Shown: in pieces, positions 12,061 to 51,330 of the stretch | How the letters are laid out: each line of letters begins with the position of its first letter | Numbering within the stretch: position 1 is the first letter of the stretch | Source of the DNA: Tyto alba | Taxonomy: Eukaryota > Chordata > Aves > Strigiformes > Tytonidae | NCBI RefSeq assembly: GCF_018691265.1 | Contig: NW_024881282.1 | Coordinates: forward strand, 52,955,122-53,019,121 | Direction: 5' to 3' | DNA: 64,000 nucleotides | Program-made: the position numbers and the translations under genes | The notes under the pieces: model-generated | What the model was told of the DNA's origin: nothing | The model's input: only the letters and a program-made list of their open reading frames with translations | Databases searched by the model: none

Positions 12061-15000
12061 CAGCATTACAACACTCAGCTATTACACTGTCTATACTACC
12101 ATTATAGTTATTACTTGACTGTCATTAGACAAAAATGTACTACTTGTAATTCGTCTGTAACAGAGCAACAAAAAAGGCTTGTTTTCCCCCAGACAGCTAC
12201 TGTATTTCACATTTTAAAGAACTTCATGGGCAGTCTTAGGGTCCTGCAAATTATCTGTTGTAATCCTCCCCAGCATGGTTCAACAACCACTAAAATGGTT
12301 TGGTGCAATCCAGCACCTCTCTCCAGAGCCAAGTAGCAGAGCTGCCTTGTGGTTTTGGACAAGGGATGCCAGGTTCTGTGAAAGATTAGAAACCAGCAGC
12401 ATCTGGTGGGTCCCTTCCTGAGCATAATTTGCTACAGAAGTCGGTGGAGATCTTGTCCCTTACACACGCTTGCTTTTAAGTAAAAGCATGAGCATACAGA
12501 ACAAGTATGTACACAGACAATTTGGTTTCTCTTACAAAAAGAGATGTTAAAAGGTGTGCTGTCAGCACAGAGTATTTTTCCACTGTATATACATAAGACC
12601 TAATGAAACACTGATTTTAATCCTGGAAAAAAGTAGGAAAAAATTAGGATACTAAGCATACAGTTCCCACAGCAAGCAGTTAAATACTAAGGCTTTGACT
12701 AAAAGGGCGGATTATCTTTTTCCGCAGCCATTTGAAAGCAGAGATGATAAAGCTATAGAAAATCCAAACCGCTTTATTTGTGGAGTTTCTGAATTTCCAA
12801 CTCAGGGCTTTAACTTCAGAGTCGGCTGATCCACCTCAACTTTTCTTTACTCCCTTCTCTCCCTCAAACGCATGCTATGGCTACTGACAGTGTCATTGGT
12901 GTGAAGGAGTAGATGCCTAATAAACCTGATCTGCCAGCCTGGGTTCAGCATACTTAAGACTGGATCAGCGCATTGCTGGATCATGCACTAGTACAAATAC
13001 TACCTGAACTGGGTGGAGGCCATGACTGCTCATCATCAGGACACGTAAGGAGGGATCTGCTTTGGTTTTATGATTAATATCAAGCTTTTTCCCGGCAGCA
13101 GGATGGTGACAGTCTGACTGCTGTGGCAAAGCCTGATTGTACAAAGTCAACAATTTTTCTCAGCAGATTTGAGCAAGTACAGTTAACCTTATATCAAACC
13201 AATGCTTGCTCTTCAACCAGCTGCAGGGAACCCAAGGCCAGACTCACTAAGCTGCAGAGCAGCTGCTGCGTGAGCTGAAAGCGACATCCATGTGGCTCTT
13301 GCTCCAGTCAACCCACCACACAGGTCCTTGAGGTGGTTAAAATCACCTACATCCTCCATGCACGAGTGCAGCTGGAGGCACAGCCTCACCTGCAGACTCC
13401 CCCTGAGAACCACACACCAGGGAACAGAGAAGAACAAGAACAGAGCAATCCCTCAGCCAGACCAAACACTTTCTGGGCTGTTTTCTTTTGGCGACAACTG
13501 GCACAGATCACTTCCCCAGGAAGCTGCTAAGGTTCCGTGTGCCGATTTATTTTTATATTTTTTTTTCCATTTTCATTGTGAGGTTGGAGTGAAAGCAGTG
13601 GCATTTGGCAGCTACTTTCCATGAGCACTATTGTTACCCCCTGGTAATAGGGATTTGTTTTCCATCAGGTGAAACGCAAAGGCGTTGTCCCTGTTTGCAG
13701 GAACACAGAGTTAAAAAGGAAATATGAGAAATATTTCCAAATGCCACGCACAATGTTACTCTAAAGATTTCTTGGATGTGGTAACCCTTACCAACCCTTA
13801 TGCTATATACATTTTGCTAAATTGCTGCCCACATTTCAAAGATATTATTAATCCCAATGTTCAGATGCTACTGAAAGAGCAAACTGGGGAGCTCTGCAAA
13901 AGTCCCATCCTTAGACTCTGTCTGTGCAATGCTCAAAAGCTGAATCATGATTAAATACAAAAGTTACTTGAAAGATCCATTTCCACTGCTCAGCCTAAAT
14001 AAAGAGGTACTTATACTATTAATCATATTACAAAACATGCTAAACTACAGCTTAAGTCTGTGAAGACAGCAAAACTGTGCTAGCACCTGGTAAGTTTAAG
14101 CATTGTTCTTGCCTGTTTTGGGCTAGTATCGTTCAATTCCTCAGGTCTTAAAGTCCTTACTGAGAAAAGCCTCTTTATTCCCAGTACCAGTTGCTAGATC
14201 GCGTGGTTTTCAGATAATGCTATTGGAATTGACATTGCTAAATGAGAACCAGAAGGCTGGAGCTAAGCAGATAAATTGTAATTTCCAGTTACCTCACTGT
14301 AAATGGGGTTCCCAAAGAATTCTACCCTATTTTCAAACAAAACATAAGGATCACCATCTTCACAGATTACGGACACAAAAATCCCCATTAAAATCCAGAA
14401 TGACATTCTTCATCGTCTGGTAGAAGATAATGATGCAGTACATGCTCCCTTCCTTTTCTTAAGCAGTTGGTTGGAAATTACTTTTAAAACACTGCTAGTT
14501 GGTTATACATTCACAAATTTCCACAAAGGAGGGCTTAAATCTTTAGTTTTGGGGTTTGTTTTGTTTTTTTTTTTTTTTTTTACCTAGTACATATTAATAG
14601 TTTATTGAGAACCTAAGATCCTTCTGAGGCAAATGAAGCATACAAAAAGATAATAATACAATCCTATAGAAGCAACAAAAGTGAGGGAAAGTTAATCTGT
14701 AGCCACTTCTTACTCTATGAGACACCAAAAAAAATGCCCCAAAAGCTGGCATGTTTTTTGTTGTTATGTTTTAAAGACCTCTGGCTTGTATAGAGAAAAG
14801 CAGCCTCTAAATAACTCCATGTATGGGCACAATTATTCCAGAGCAAGAAACACCCTATTTCCATCTAGTCTTGCAGTCTGTTCCAAAACAAGCATACCAA
14901 CTTCAGAGTTACTCAAGGAGAAATAAATCCATACCTGACTTTATTCTACAGTAATTCCTAAAAACACCATCATAAATACAACAGGAATTTGAGTCCATTT

Positions 15001-17275
15001 TTCTGGGGGTCTTTTGGTTAAAAGAACCCTTTAACAAATCAGGGCTAGACCAAGCTATAATTAGGCTGATAGCTTATCCTACCTTCCCATCAGCTAAAGC
15101 CTCCACAGCTTAAGTTCATAGCTCAGGTGCTGCCCAAACTGCAGCTTTTGATGAAAAAAAAGGAAAATAATAGAAAGGGGAAAAGAGGATCATACTCCCT
15201 ACCTATGGCTAATAAAATGTTGCATGTAGCTTAAGAGTTGCTCTGTAATGAGGGCACACTCACATGAATTATGCAACTCAACCGAGCTATCTCAAAATTG
15301 GACGGCTTTACTGCATCACTGGCTTCTAGTGATGCCAGTCAGGCATAGACAGGCAGGCTACTTAACCTTCTGGCTGAGAAGATTAAATCCTTAACAAAGC
15401 GATCTCTCCTCTCCCCTTTCTCCCTCCTACTCCCCCATCTTTTAAAATAAACAACAAAGGAACCTTTAACAATTCACCTAAAAGGGAAATTTCATTTTCA
15501 AGCCTGTAATAAACAGGCTGGACCTCCAGTGATACAGAAAGAAGTATCATCTTACAAAGCTGACAAAACATGAGTAGGTAAACAAAATCCTCCCATACCT
15601 TCACAAATATCAGGGCAAAAGACCAAATACCTTCCTCATGTGCAAGTTTCCCTTATTGAACAGCTGTAAGGAATTCTTATGGTATGTACAAACAAAAATC
15701 TGTATTAACCCAATCCCTCTGAGAGTATATAACCACCACTGCTTGGAAAAACAGGCAAGGTCTTTCAGTCGAAAGATTTTCTTTTTGCCTAGGATCCAAC
15801 TGCTTTGTATGGCTTTGCTACCAAATATAGAAACATTACCCCATATACAAAGACACTACTTTTAAAGACTGCTTTTGAGGGGAAAAAACAGAATTCTTTT
15901 TTCCTCCTAAAAGATCTTTTCAAATGTATATGGTAAAGATCCAAGGAACATCAGGCAGGAAAAAGACGCACCAACCACATTCTGGACTGAACTATATATG
16001 GCTTAACTCCTCTAACTTCAGTGGTTTTGAGAAATCAATGCAGAACTTTATTTAGAAAAAAAAAAAAATCTCATCTTGGAATTCTAGGATTGTTTAGTAA
16101 CTCTAGTTGAGCTATTCACCATACTTAATTCCCTACATATATTTTAAAAGACAAATAAGAAATACTGTTCTAAAATAAGCCATGTCCACAGCGAGGCAGG
16201 CAATTCTTTTAGGAACTATGAGCAAACGTCTGATTAAGATGACAAGCCACATGGAAACTACTTCCAGAACCAGACTTAAAGGGCACCATTACCAACCAAA
16301 TTTGGCAGACAAGGAATCATGACGAACTGCAAAGGCACGCAGCAGGGCAATAAAAATGTTGGGAATCATCAGCAAATAAGACAGCAAGCACTTGTGTCAA
16401 TTCAGCGAGGGCAAGAACATAAACAGGACAAATTCTAAGCACTAAACGCTGGATTCAGATGAATGGCACTGTGCCATAGTGGGAGTGGAGCTGACTCTTC
16501 CATTTACAGGCTGCTTGCTATAAACAAGCCGTATCTGTAAGGCAAAGTATCTGCCTATTGCAGATATCTCATTCTGACATCTTTCAAGAGAGCACAGTTT
16601 CAGAACCATTTTAATAGGCACAACAGGATGCTTAAAAGAGAAGGAACCAAAAGCATGACATATATAATGTAAGGCTCTGTACTTTCCTGAAAGCTGCGTT
16701 TAAGGTCAGAACTGTTACAGAGATCTGATGTTTATCGCTAAGTAACAGTAGGCACCTAGCCTTACCTGTAGATACCCATCGTTAGATTTGGTATTTTTAA
16801 TACACAGTCCTCCATATCTAAGATCACTGCACCTTCAGGCAGTCTTTATGCCAAGGGGACGATGACTAGACTTTCAGCTCAAGCAGAAGAGCCAGCGTTT
16901 ATAGCAAATTTGTCAAATATTAAAGGAAGCGTGAGTCTCATTTATATTTCCAGGAATATTAGAGATGCACCACATACTGCTAGATTAACTTGGAAAAAGG
17001 GACAGCAAGAAATAAAGTATACCTAATTATTTGCAGCGACTGTGTTTGCCGGTAACATAACACAAAACAAACGCAGCGACGGAGCACACAGATCCCTTAG
17101 GAAAACACGACCAAATTCTGCAAGCGTATATGAAGTTTTAAGTTCGTTTTTTTGACCGACGAAGCACCATTTCCCGAGCCAGGCGACCGCAGCAGACCTG
17201 AACTAACCCCGCACTCGCCCAAGCGCTGCTTCACCGCGCCAACCATCCCGCTGCACACCCCAGCGAGTATTTTAC

Positions 17276-17290
17276 CTCGTTTCTGAGCGA
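17276..17290 (-). other. MSRB3: Candidate alternative first-exon splice donor
   Basis: On the minus strand ACGAG is followed by GTAAAATAC, giving an AG|GTAAAA donor with the last exon base at 17276. It lies inside the same CpG island, 391 bp downstream of the signal-peptide exon donor. A transcript that skips the 17667 donor, or starts within the island, could use it. Mammalian MSRB3 has alternative 5' exons that direct the enzyme to the ER or to mitochondria, so a second donor here is plausible, but nothing in this exon resembles a mitochondrial leader. The use of this site is inference. Confidence 0.3.
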
Positions 17291-17666
17291 GAAGCAGGAG
17301 CTGCGGCTCCGGAGGACGCCCCGGGGGCCGCCTCAGCCGCTGCGGCGGCCGCGGGGACGCCACAGCGGCACGGCCGGGATGGCGGGCGGGCAAACCCCGC
17401 CGTGGGCTCGCTCGGTGGAACGGGGATCAACCCGAGCACACACACACCCCCCCCCCCTCCGGCCCCCTCCGCTGCCGGCAGGGCCCGAGGACGGGGGGGT
17501 GTAGGGGTGTCCCCCCCCTCAGCGGGGGGACCCGCTGCCCGCCCCAGCCCCAGCAGGTGCGGCCCGGCCCCTCCGCGCCGCCGGGGCCGCTCCTCCCCTC
17601 GCCCCCGCCGCAGCCCCCCGGCCCGGCCCGGCCCGGCGAAGTGGAGGGCCGGCCGCCTGCTCCTAC

Positions 17667-17739
17667 CTGCGGCTCCTGCGGCGGCTGCCAGCGCCAGGCA
17701 GAGCGCGGAGAGCAGCGGCGGCGGCGGCGCAGCGCGCAT
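17667..17739 (-). CDS. MSRB3: MSRB3 exon 1 (ER signal peptide), probable
   Basis: A 73-bp minus-strand coding exon: ATG at 17739, 24 codons plus one base, then donor GCAG|GTAGGAG (last exon base 17667). The peptide starts MRAAPPPPLLSALCLALAAA: a basic residue at position 2 and a Leu/Ala-rich hydrophobic core ending in small residues (AAAAGAA), the layout of a cleavable secretory signal peptide. It sits in a CpG island about 2 kb downstream of the LEMD3 3' end, in the same orientation. In human, MSRB3 occupies this place and its ER form starts with a short Leu/Cys/Ala-rich signal peptide. MSRB3 reduces methionine-R-sulfoxide using a zinc-bound SelB-type domain with a catalytic cysteine; none of that domain is in the window, so the name rests on synteny and signal-peptide character. 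The reading frame is also open upstream to an in-frame ATG at 17910. Another secreted-protein gene cannot be excluded. Confidence 0.6.
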
Positions 17740-17772
17740 GAGGAGAGGCCCGAGGGAGCGAACGGCCCCGGC

Positions 17773-17820
17773 CGGCCCACCCCCCCCCACACACACACCC
17801 CCCCACACACACACCCCCCT
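17773..17820 (-). repeat. G-run / GT repeat tract upstream of the MSRB3 start codon
   Basis: On the minus strand this is alternating runs of seven to nine G with (GT)4-5 repeats, ending about 35 bases before the ATG at 17739. Four or more long G runs separated by short loops is the classical G-quadruplex pattern. Depending on the transcription start it lies in the 5' untranslated region or the core promoter. Similar C or G runs recur at 17437-17460 and 17494-17530 inside the start of intron 1. Confidence 0.75.
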
Positions 17821-17877
17821 CCGCCCCTCCCGCCCCCCGGGATCGCAGTGACGGGCCCGCCGCCCGGGGAGCATGAC

Positions 17878-17887
17878 GGGAAATTCC
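17878..17887. promoter_or_regulatory. NF-kappaB consensus match in promoter
   Basis: The sequence GGGAAATTCC is a perfect match to the palindromic kappaB consensus GGGRNWYYCC. It lies about 140 bp upstream of the MSRB3-like start codon within the CpG island. A ten-base match may occur by chance, and function is not shown. Confidence 0.35.
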
Positions 17888-18299
17888 TGGGCACCGGCGG
17901 CCAACGCCAAATATGAACATGGAGCCGCGGGGGCTCCGGTTGTGTCCGCTCCGCAGCCACGGCACGGCGGAGCGGGGTGGGGTGGAGACCCTATCCCGCC
18001 AGTGCAGCAGGCCCGGAGCTCCCTGCCTTTTAATTTAAAGGGTGTGCCTCGGCAGTAGGCCAGCGGAGCAGCTTTTAGACTTTTTCAAAGTAATTTTCTC
18101 TGGCGTTCCGAAGTGGGGGGGAGCGGGGCGCCGGGCCCCGCTGTGCGAGAGGCCGCAGCCCCGCCGCGGCCCGCACCTGCCTGCGGCGGCCGCCGGGAGC
18201 GGGCGGTGGCGGCTGCGGCCCCGGCCTGCGGCCAGGGGCCGAGGGACTGGTCCAACTTCATCACAGGCGGAAAAATTAAGATGGTTCTTAATGCCCAGG

Positions 18300-18423
18300 T
18301 TGTACATCATCCAAAAAAAAAAAAAAAACAAAAACAACCAAACCAGGGAGGGAAACAATTACAGTGAAACTCTCCATTTTCCCGCTCCCCTTCCACAGAG
18401 AAGAGCTAAAAGCTCAGCAGATG
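18300..18423. other. Short spacer between CpG island and CR1
   Basis: Holds an A16 run (18313-18328) continuing into an A/C-rich stretch, then unique sequence up to the CR1. No gene or regulatory motif is recognised. The A run faces the plus strand, as does the CR1. Confidence 0.5.
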
Positions 18424-19272
18424 CCGGGGGGAAGGGATACCATCCGGGGGGACCTTGACAGGCCTGAGAGGTGGGCCCAGGCAAACCTCAAAGTTCAACA
18501 AGGGGAAGTGCAAGGTCCTGCACACGGGTTGGGGCAATCCCAAGCACAAACACAGGCTGGGCAATGAGTAGAACAAGAGCAGCCCTGCGGAGAAGGAATT
18601 GGGGCTATTGGGGGGTGGAAAACTGAATATGAGCCAGCAACGTGTGCTCACAGCCCAGAAAGCCAACAGTGTCCTGGGCTGCATCAAGAGCAGCGTGGAC
18701 AGCAGGTCAAGAGAAGTGATTCTCCCCCTCTACTCTGCTGCTCTCATGGGACCCCACCTGCAGCGCTGCGTCCAGCTCTGGGGGCTCCAGAGCATAAGAA
18801 GGACATGGTCCTGCTTGAGTGGGTCCAGAGGAGGCCACAAAGATGCTCAGGGTGCTGGAGCACCTCCCTTCTGAGGACAGGCTGAGAGAGCTGGGGTTGT
18901 TCAGCCTGGAGAAGAGAAGGCTCTGGGGAGACCTTATAGCGGCCTTCCAGTACTTAAAGGGGGCTACAGGAAAGGTGGGGAGGGACTCTATCTCAGGAAA
19001 CGTAGAGATAGGATGAGGGGTAATGGTTTGAAATTGAAAGAGGGTAAATTTAGATTAAAGAAGAAATTCTTCACTGTGAGGGTGGTGAGGCCCTGTTACA
19101 GGTTGCCCAGAGCAGCTGTGGCTGCCCCCTCCCTGGGAGTGTTCAAGGCCAGGCTGGACGGGGCTTTGAGCAACCCAATCTATGAAAGGTGTCCCTGCCC
19201 AGGGCAGGGGGCTTGGACTAGTTAGTCTTTAAGGTCCCTTCTAGCCCAAAACATTCTATGATGATTCTATGA
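18424..19272 (+). mobile_element. CR1 LINE, 5'-truncated young copy A
   Basis: The 3' portion of a CR1 element in plus orientation, antisense to both genes. It covers the last part of the ORF2 coding sequence ([43 protein letters not shown] and KARLDGALSN blocks in successive frames) and the 3' untranslated end GGTCCCTTCTAGCCC followed by ATTCTATGATGATTCTATGA, the family's signature terminus. 5' truncation is normal for CR1. Its frame is broken by small deletions, so it makes no functional protein. It is about 97-98% identical to the copy at 42.6-43.4 kb and sits in the short gap between LEMD3 and the MSRB3 promoter. Confidence 0.95.
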
Positions 19273-19778
19273 CTTACACACCCTTCTTTGGTTCTCCTAT
19301 CACACAACCCTTCAACACAAATCCTCACTAAAACAATTTTAAAACAGCATAGTATAAATGTAATGACAGAAAAAAAAAAGCCCTATATTTTCTGTTAGTC
19401 TATCAAAATCCCTCTGAGATCTTTTCCTAACTCAAAATACAAGAAATAAGCTGTAAACACAAGGCTGAGACTCTTCACCTCTCATTTAACAGGTCAGACA
19501 ACGTGGCTTCCCCTGGACTTGGACATCAAAGTAATGCCTCTGCACTCCCACTGTACAAAATCCGGACAAATTTCAATCTGACAGACATTTAAGTGAAGCT
19601 CAGTTGTGTATTTCGGCTCACAGTAGCACCTGTTCAGCTTAAAATCCTAACAAACATTAAAAACTAGGTGGCTCTGATGAATGAATCTCCCTCCCACCCC
19701 CCAGATTTAAGTAGTATTTAAGTCAGAGACATCCAAATATCTAGAAGGTGAGACACATGTAAAAACCCCTAATAAACC
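19273..19778. other. Intergenic sequence between CR1 and LEMD3 3' end
   Basis: About 500 bp of unique AT-rich sequence with no recognised gene, repeat or motif. It may include downstream sequence elements of LEMD3 polyadenylation if the distal signal at 19784-19779 is used. Confidence 0.5.
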
Positions 19779-19784
19779 TTTAAT
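19779..19784 (-). terminator. LEMD3: Candidate distal polyadenylation signal of LEMD3 (ATTAAA)
   Basis: On the minus strand ATTAAA lies about 2.0 kb after the LEMD3 stop codon, matching the roughly 1.9-kb 3' untranslated region I recall for mammalian LEMD3. Nearer canonical AATAAA hexamers on the minus strand occur at 20764-20759, 20968-20963 and 21705-21700 and could give shorter transcripts. Which is used cannot be decided without RNA data. Confidence 0.35.
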
Positions 19785-20170
19785 TTGAGTTTGTTTTGTT
19801 TTTTTGTTTTGTTTTGTTTTTGTTTTTTTTTTTTTTTTACAGGACAGGGTGACAAATTACAACAAACATCTGATTTTTCTCAAATGTTCAGGTATTGTAC
19901 ACATTCCCAATCTGTCTTGCAGGAAGGGATATCGGTCATCTTAACAGTTTAAGGTAAAATAAGCTGCATAATAGTACATATTACAATAATAAAATGTACA
20001 GTGTTTACAAGAAATATATTTTAGAAGCAAGATAGATGCATTTGCATCGAGGCGACCTTTTAAAATGCCACAACTATTTTTACATTCACTCTTGCAACAG
20101 GTCACAAGATGGGGTCACTAAGGTCAGGTTAACAAATCACTATGATGCACATCAAATACAACAAAATTAG

Positions 20171-20231
20171 TTTATATACATATATATAATACATATACAT
20201 GTATATTATACATATACATATATGTATATAG
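20171..20231. repeat. AT-rich imperfect palindrome (TATA/CATA repeat)
   Basis: About 60 bp of alternating purine-pyrimidine sequence (TATATACATATATATAATAC and related units), imperfectly symmetric around a central CATG. It falls in the probable LEMD3 3' untranslated region and could fold as a hairpin in RNA or a cruciform in DNA. It probably arose as a (TA)n/(CATA)n microsatellite. Confidence 0.7.
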
Positions 20232-21812
20232 TAAAACTCATCAAAATCTACCAGACCTGGCACAATCTACTTACCCATCAAAAATATGTACTTGTCCTTG
20301 GTAAGTAGAATTCTGCATGGCTGATTATATATTATATATACTCATTCATTAGCATCTGAGACATAAAACTGAGGATTTAAAATTTTTCGGTTAACAAACT
20401 CTCCAATAATAAACATGGTGCCCACAAAAGCACAAAGGTAAGGCACAATAGGATTTTCTGTTGCAGAATAGTGTGCATCATGTTTACTTAACCATAAGAA
20501 AAACGTGCATTATTTGTGCAAGTTCATGCTGCAAATCCATCATATCTACAAAGTAAAGTGAGTTTCAGTAAAATTCATGGGACTGGTGTGCTTCCAGTCT
20601 CACCTCTTACAGGATGTTCAGCTGGATAATTAGATAAAATTGTTGTAGGAATGGGGATTAGTAAAGCCAATAATCTTAGATTTGCAACTAAGCTTCTCAG
20701 CAACAATTTTGAACTTCTAAGTAAATGTTAGTAGATTTACAAGCTTTGAATCACAAGATTTATTGTCAGCTGTACTTCTAGTTCGCATCAGCCAAAATTG
20801 TTGCAAGGAAGTATGTACCTTTTAAAATTTTAACAGGTAACACAAGTTTTCATGTATTGGGAAAGTCACTTCATCCCAATGGTATTTTGTCACAGCCCTG
20901 GCAATTGTAATAATAAATACAGCTTTTCACAAAATATTTTTCCAGTATCTGCCAATTGCTTCTTTATTGCTCACAAATTTGAATTCATTACAATTGGTAT
21001 CAGACCTTTCACACAAAATCATAGTCAGGTATTTTAATATAAAACCTATAAAAGATATTTAACCTGTATATAACACTTTAAGGTATTTGGCCTCTTGTCA
21101 TGGTACAGCCAAAACCATATAAAACATTAGGTTTTGAATAAAATAGGAAGCTTATTCACTGCTTCAATGCAGACATCCTCACAGAACACAACCATTTTTG
21201 CCGCCACCAGCATTTACATTTATATACAAAACCTAGCACATCCGCATTCAGTTCGTCTTCCCTCACACTTATATGCAACCACTAATGCCAGATTAACTTT
21301 CCCCATACCCTAGCTGCAGAAAAAGATTCTTATACAGCAACAAAAAACTAATATTGACTGAAAAAGAAATTTTTTTAACTTATTCACCATCAGGAACTGT
21401 AGGTTGTTTGTTACAAAATACCCACAAGATTATTTCACAGGAAACTATGGAAATACAGGAAGTCATCTTTTCTCCATGCTTTTGTATTATCAAAAACACT
21501 TCTTGGTGCAAAAATACAGTCACCACATCTGCAAATGTATAATTAATTCGGTATTCCTCATGCAAAACTTAAATGCATTGGTTTACTATAGCCCCGGAAA
21601 ACTTCCTGAAGCAAATTTTTTCTTTTTTTTTTGTCAGCTCAGTATTACTGCCTCATTGCTAAATCCCTTTGGAAACAAGATTTCTGGAACGTTCAAACTT
21701 TTATTTAATTCATTAAAGTATTACATACAAAAAGCACTAAAAAAGGAAGACGGCAGCCAAACAGGAAAACTCCTGTTGCAAGTAACAGTCCTAGCAGTTG
21801 TAGAAAGTCTTC

Positions 21813-51330
<29,518 letters not shown>

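Larger units (their letters stand above)
1..17666 (-). other. MSRB3: Probable MSRB3 intron 1 (3' part beyond window)
   Basis: This AT-rich stretch lies downstream of the signal-peptide exon at 17739-17667. I looked on the minus strand for the conserved second-exon and catalytic sequences of MSRB3 and for the short mitochondrial leader exon of the human gene, and recognised none. Long frames such as 593-1165 (+), 4128-4424 (+), 11182-11451 (-) and 13292-13624 (+) have no recognisable domain or convincing splice context and look like chance frames or repeat debris. Identified contents are the minisatellite at 9.4-9.7 kb, an ancient CR1 at 11.1-12.1 kb, and short poly-A or poly-T runs (2410-2420, 8562-8576, 11751-11773, 14564-14581, 16056-16068). 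The intron assignment depends on the MSRB3 call; first introns of this gene are very long in mammals, which fits. Otherwise I see nothing in 1-9376, 9676-11080 or 12060-17150. Confidence 0.5.
17150..18260. promoter_or_regulatory. MSRB3: CpG island and promoter region of the MSRB3-like gene
   Basis: Base composition changes abruptly from AT-rich intron to very GC-rich, CpG-dense sequence over about 1.1 kb, with many GGGCGG/CCGCCC-like Sp1 boxes. It contains the signal-peptide exon at 17739-17667 near its centre, so it most likely holds the transcription start for the minus-strand gene. No TATA box is evident at a sensible distance, consistent with a dispersed CpG-island promoter. It is the only CpG island in the window, which also argues that the LEMD3 promoter and first exon lie beyond 64000. 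The exact transcription start cannot be read from sequence. Confidence 0.8.
19779..21812 (-). other. LEMD3: LEMD3 3' untranslated region (probable extent)
   Basis: Sequence downstream of the LEMD3 stop codon on the minus strand, AU-rich, with several polyadenylation hexamers. It holds an A-rich tract (T-rich on plus, 19791-19838) and a (TA)-rich near-palindromic stretch at 20171-20231. No splice sites or other gene are evident. The distal boundary is uncertain: it is placed at the ATTAAA nearest the length expected from mammals. Confidence 0.5.

Noticed and set aside
17272..17910. 213-codon frame through the CpG island taken as a single-exon gene
   Set aside because: GC-rich sequence lacks stop codons by composition. 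Only the signal-peptide part with its donor has gene-like character. The overlapping plus-strand frames (17402-17851, 17557-17916) are shadows.
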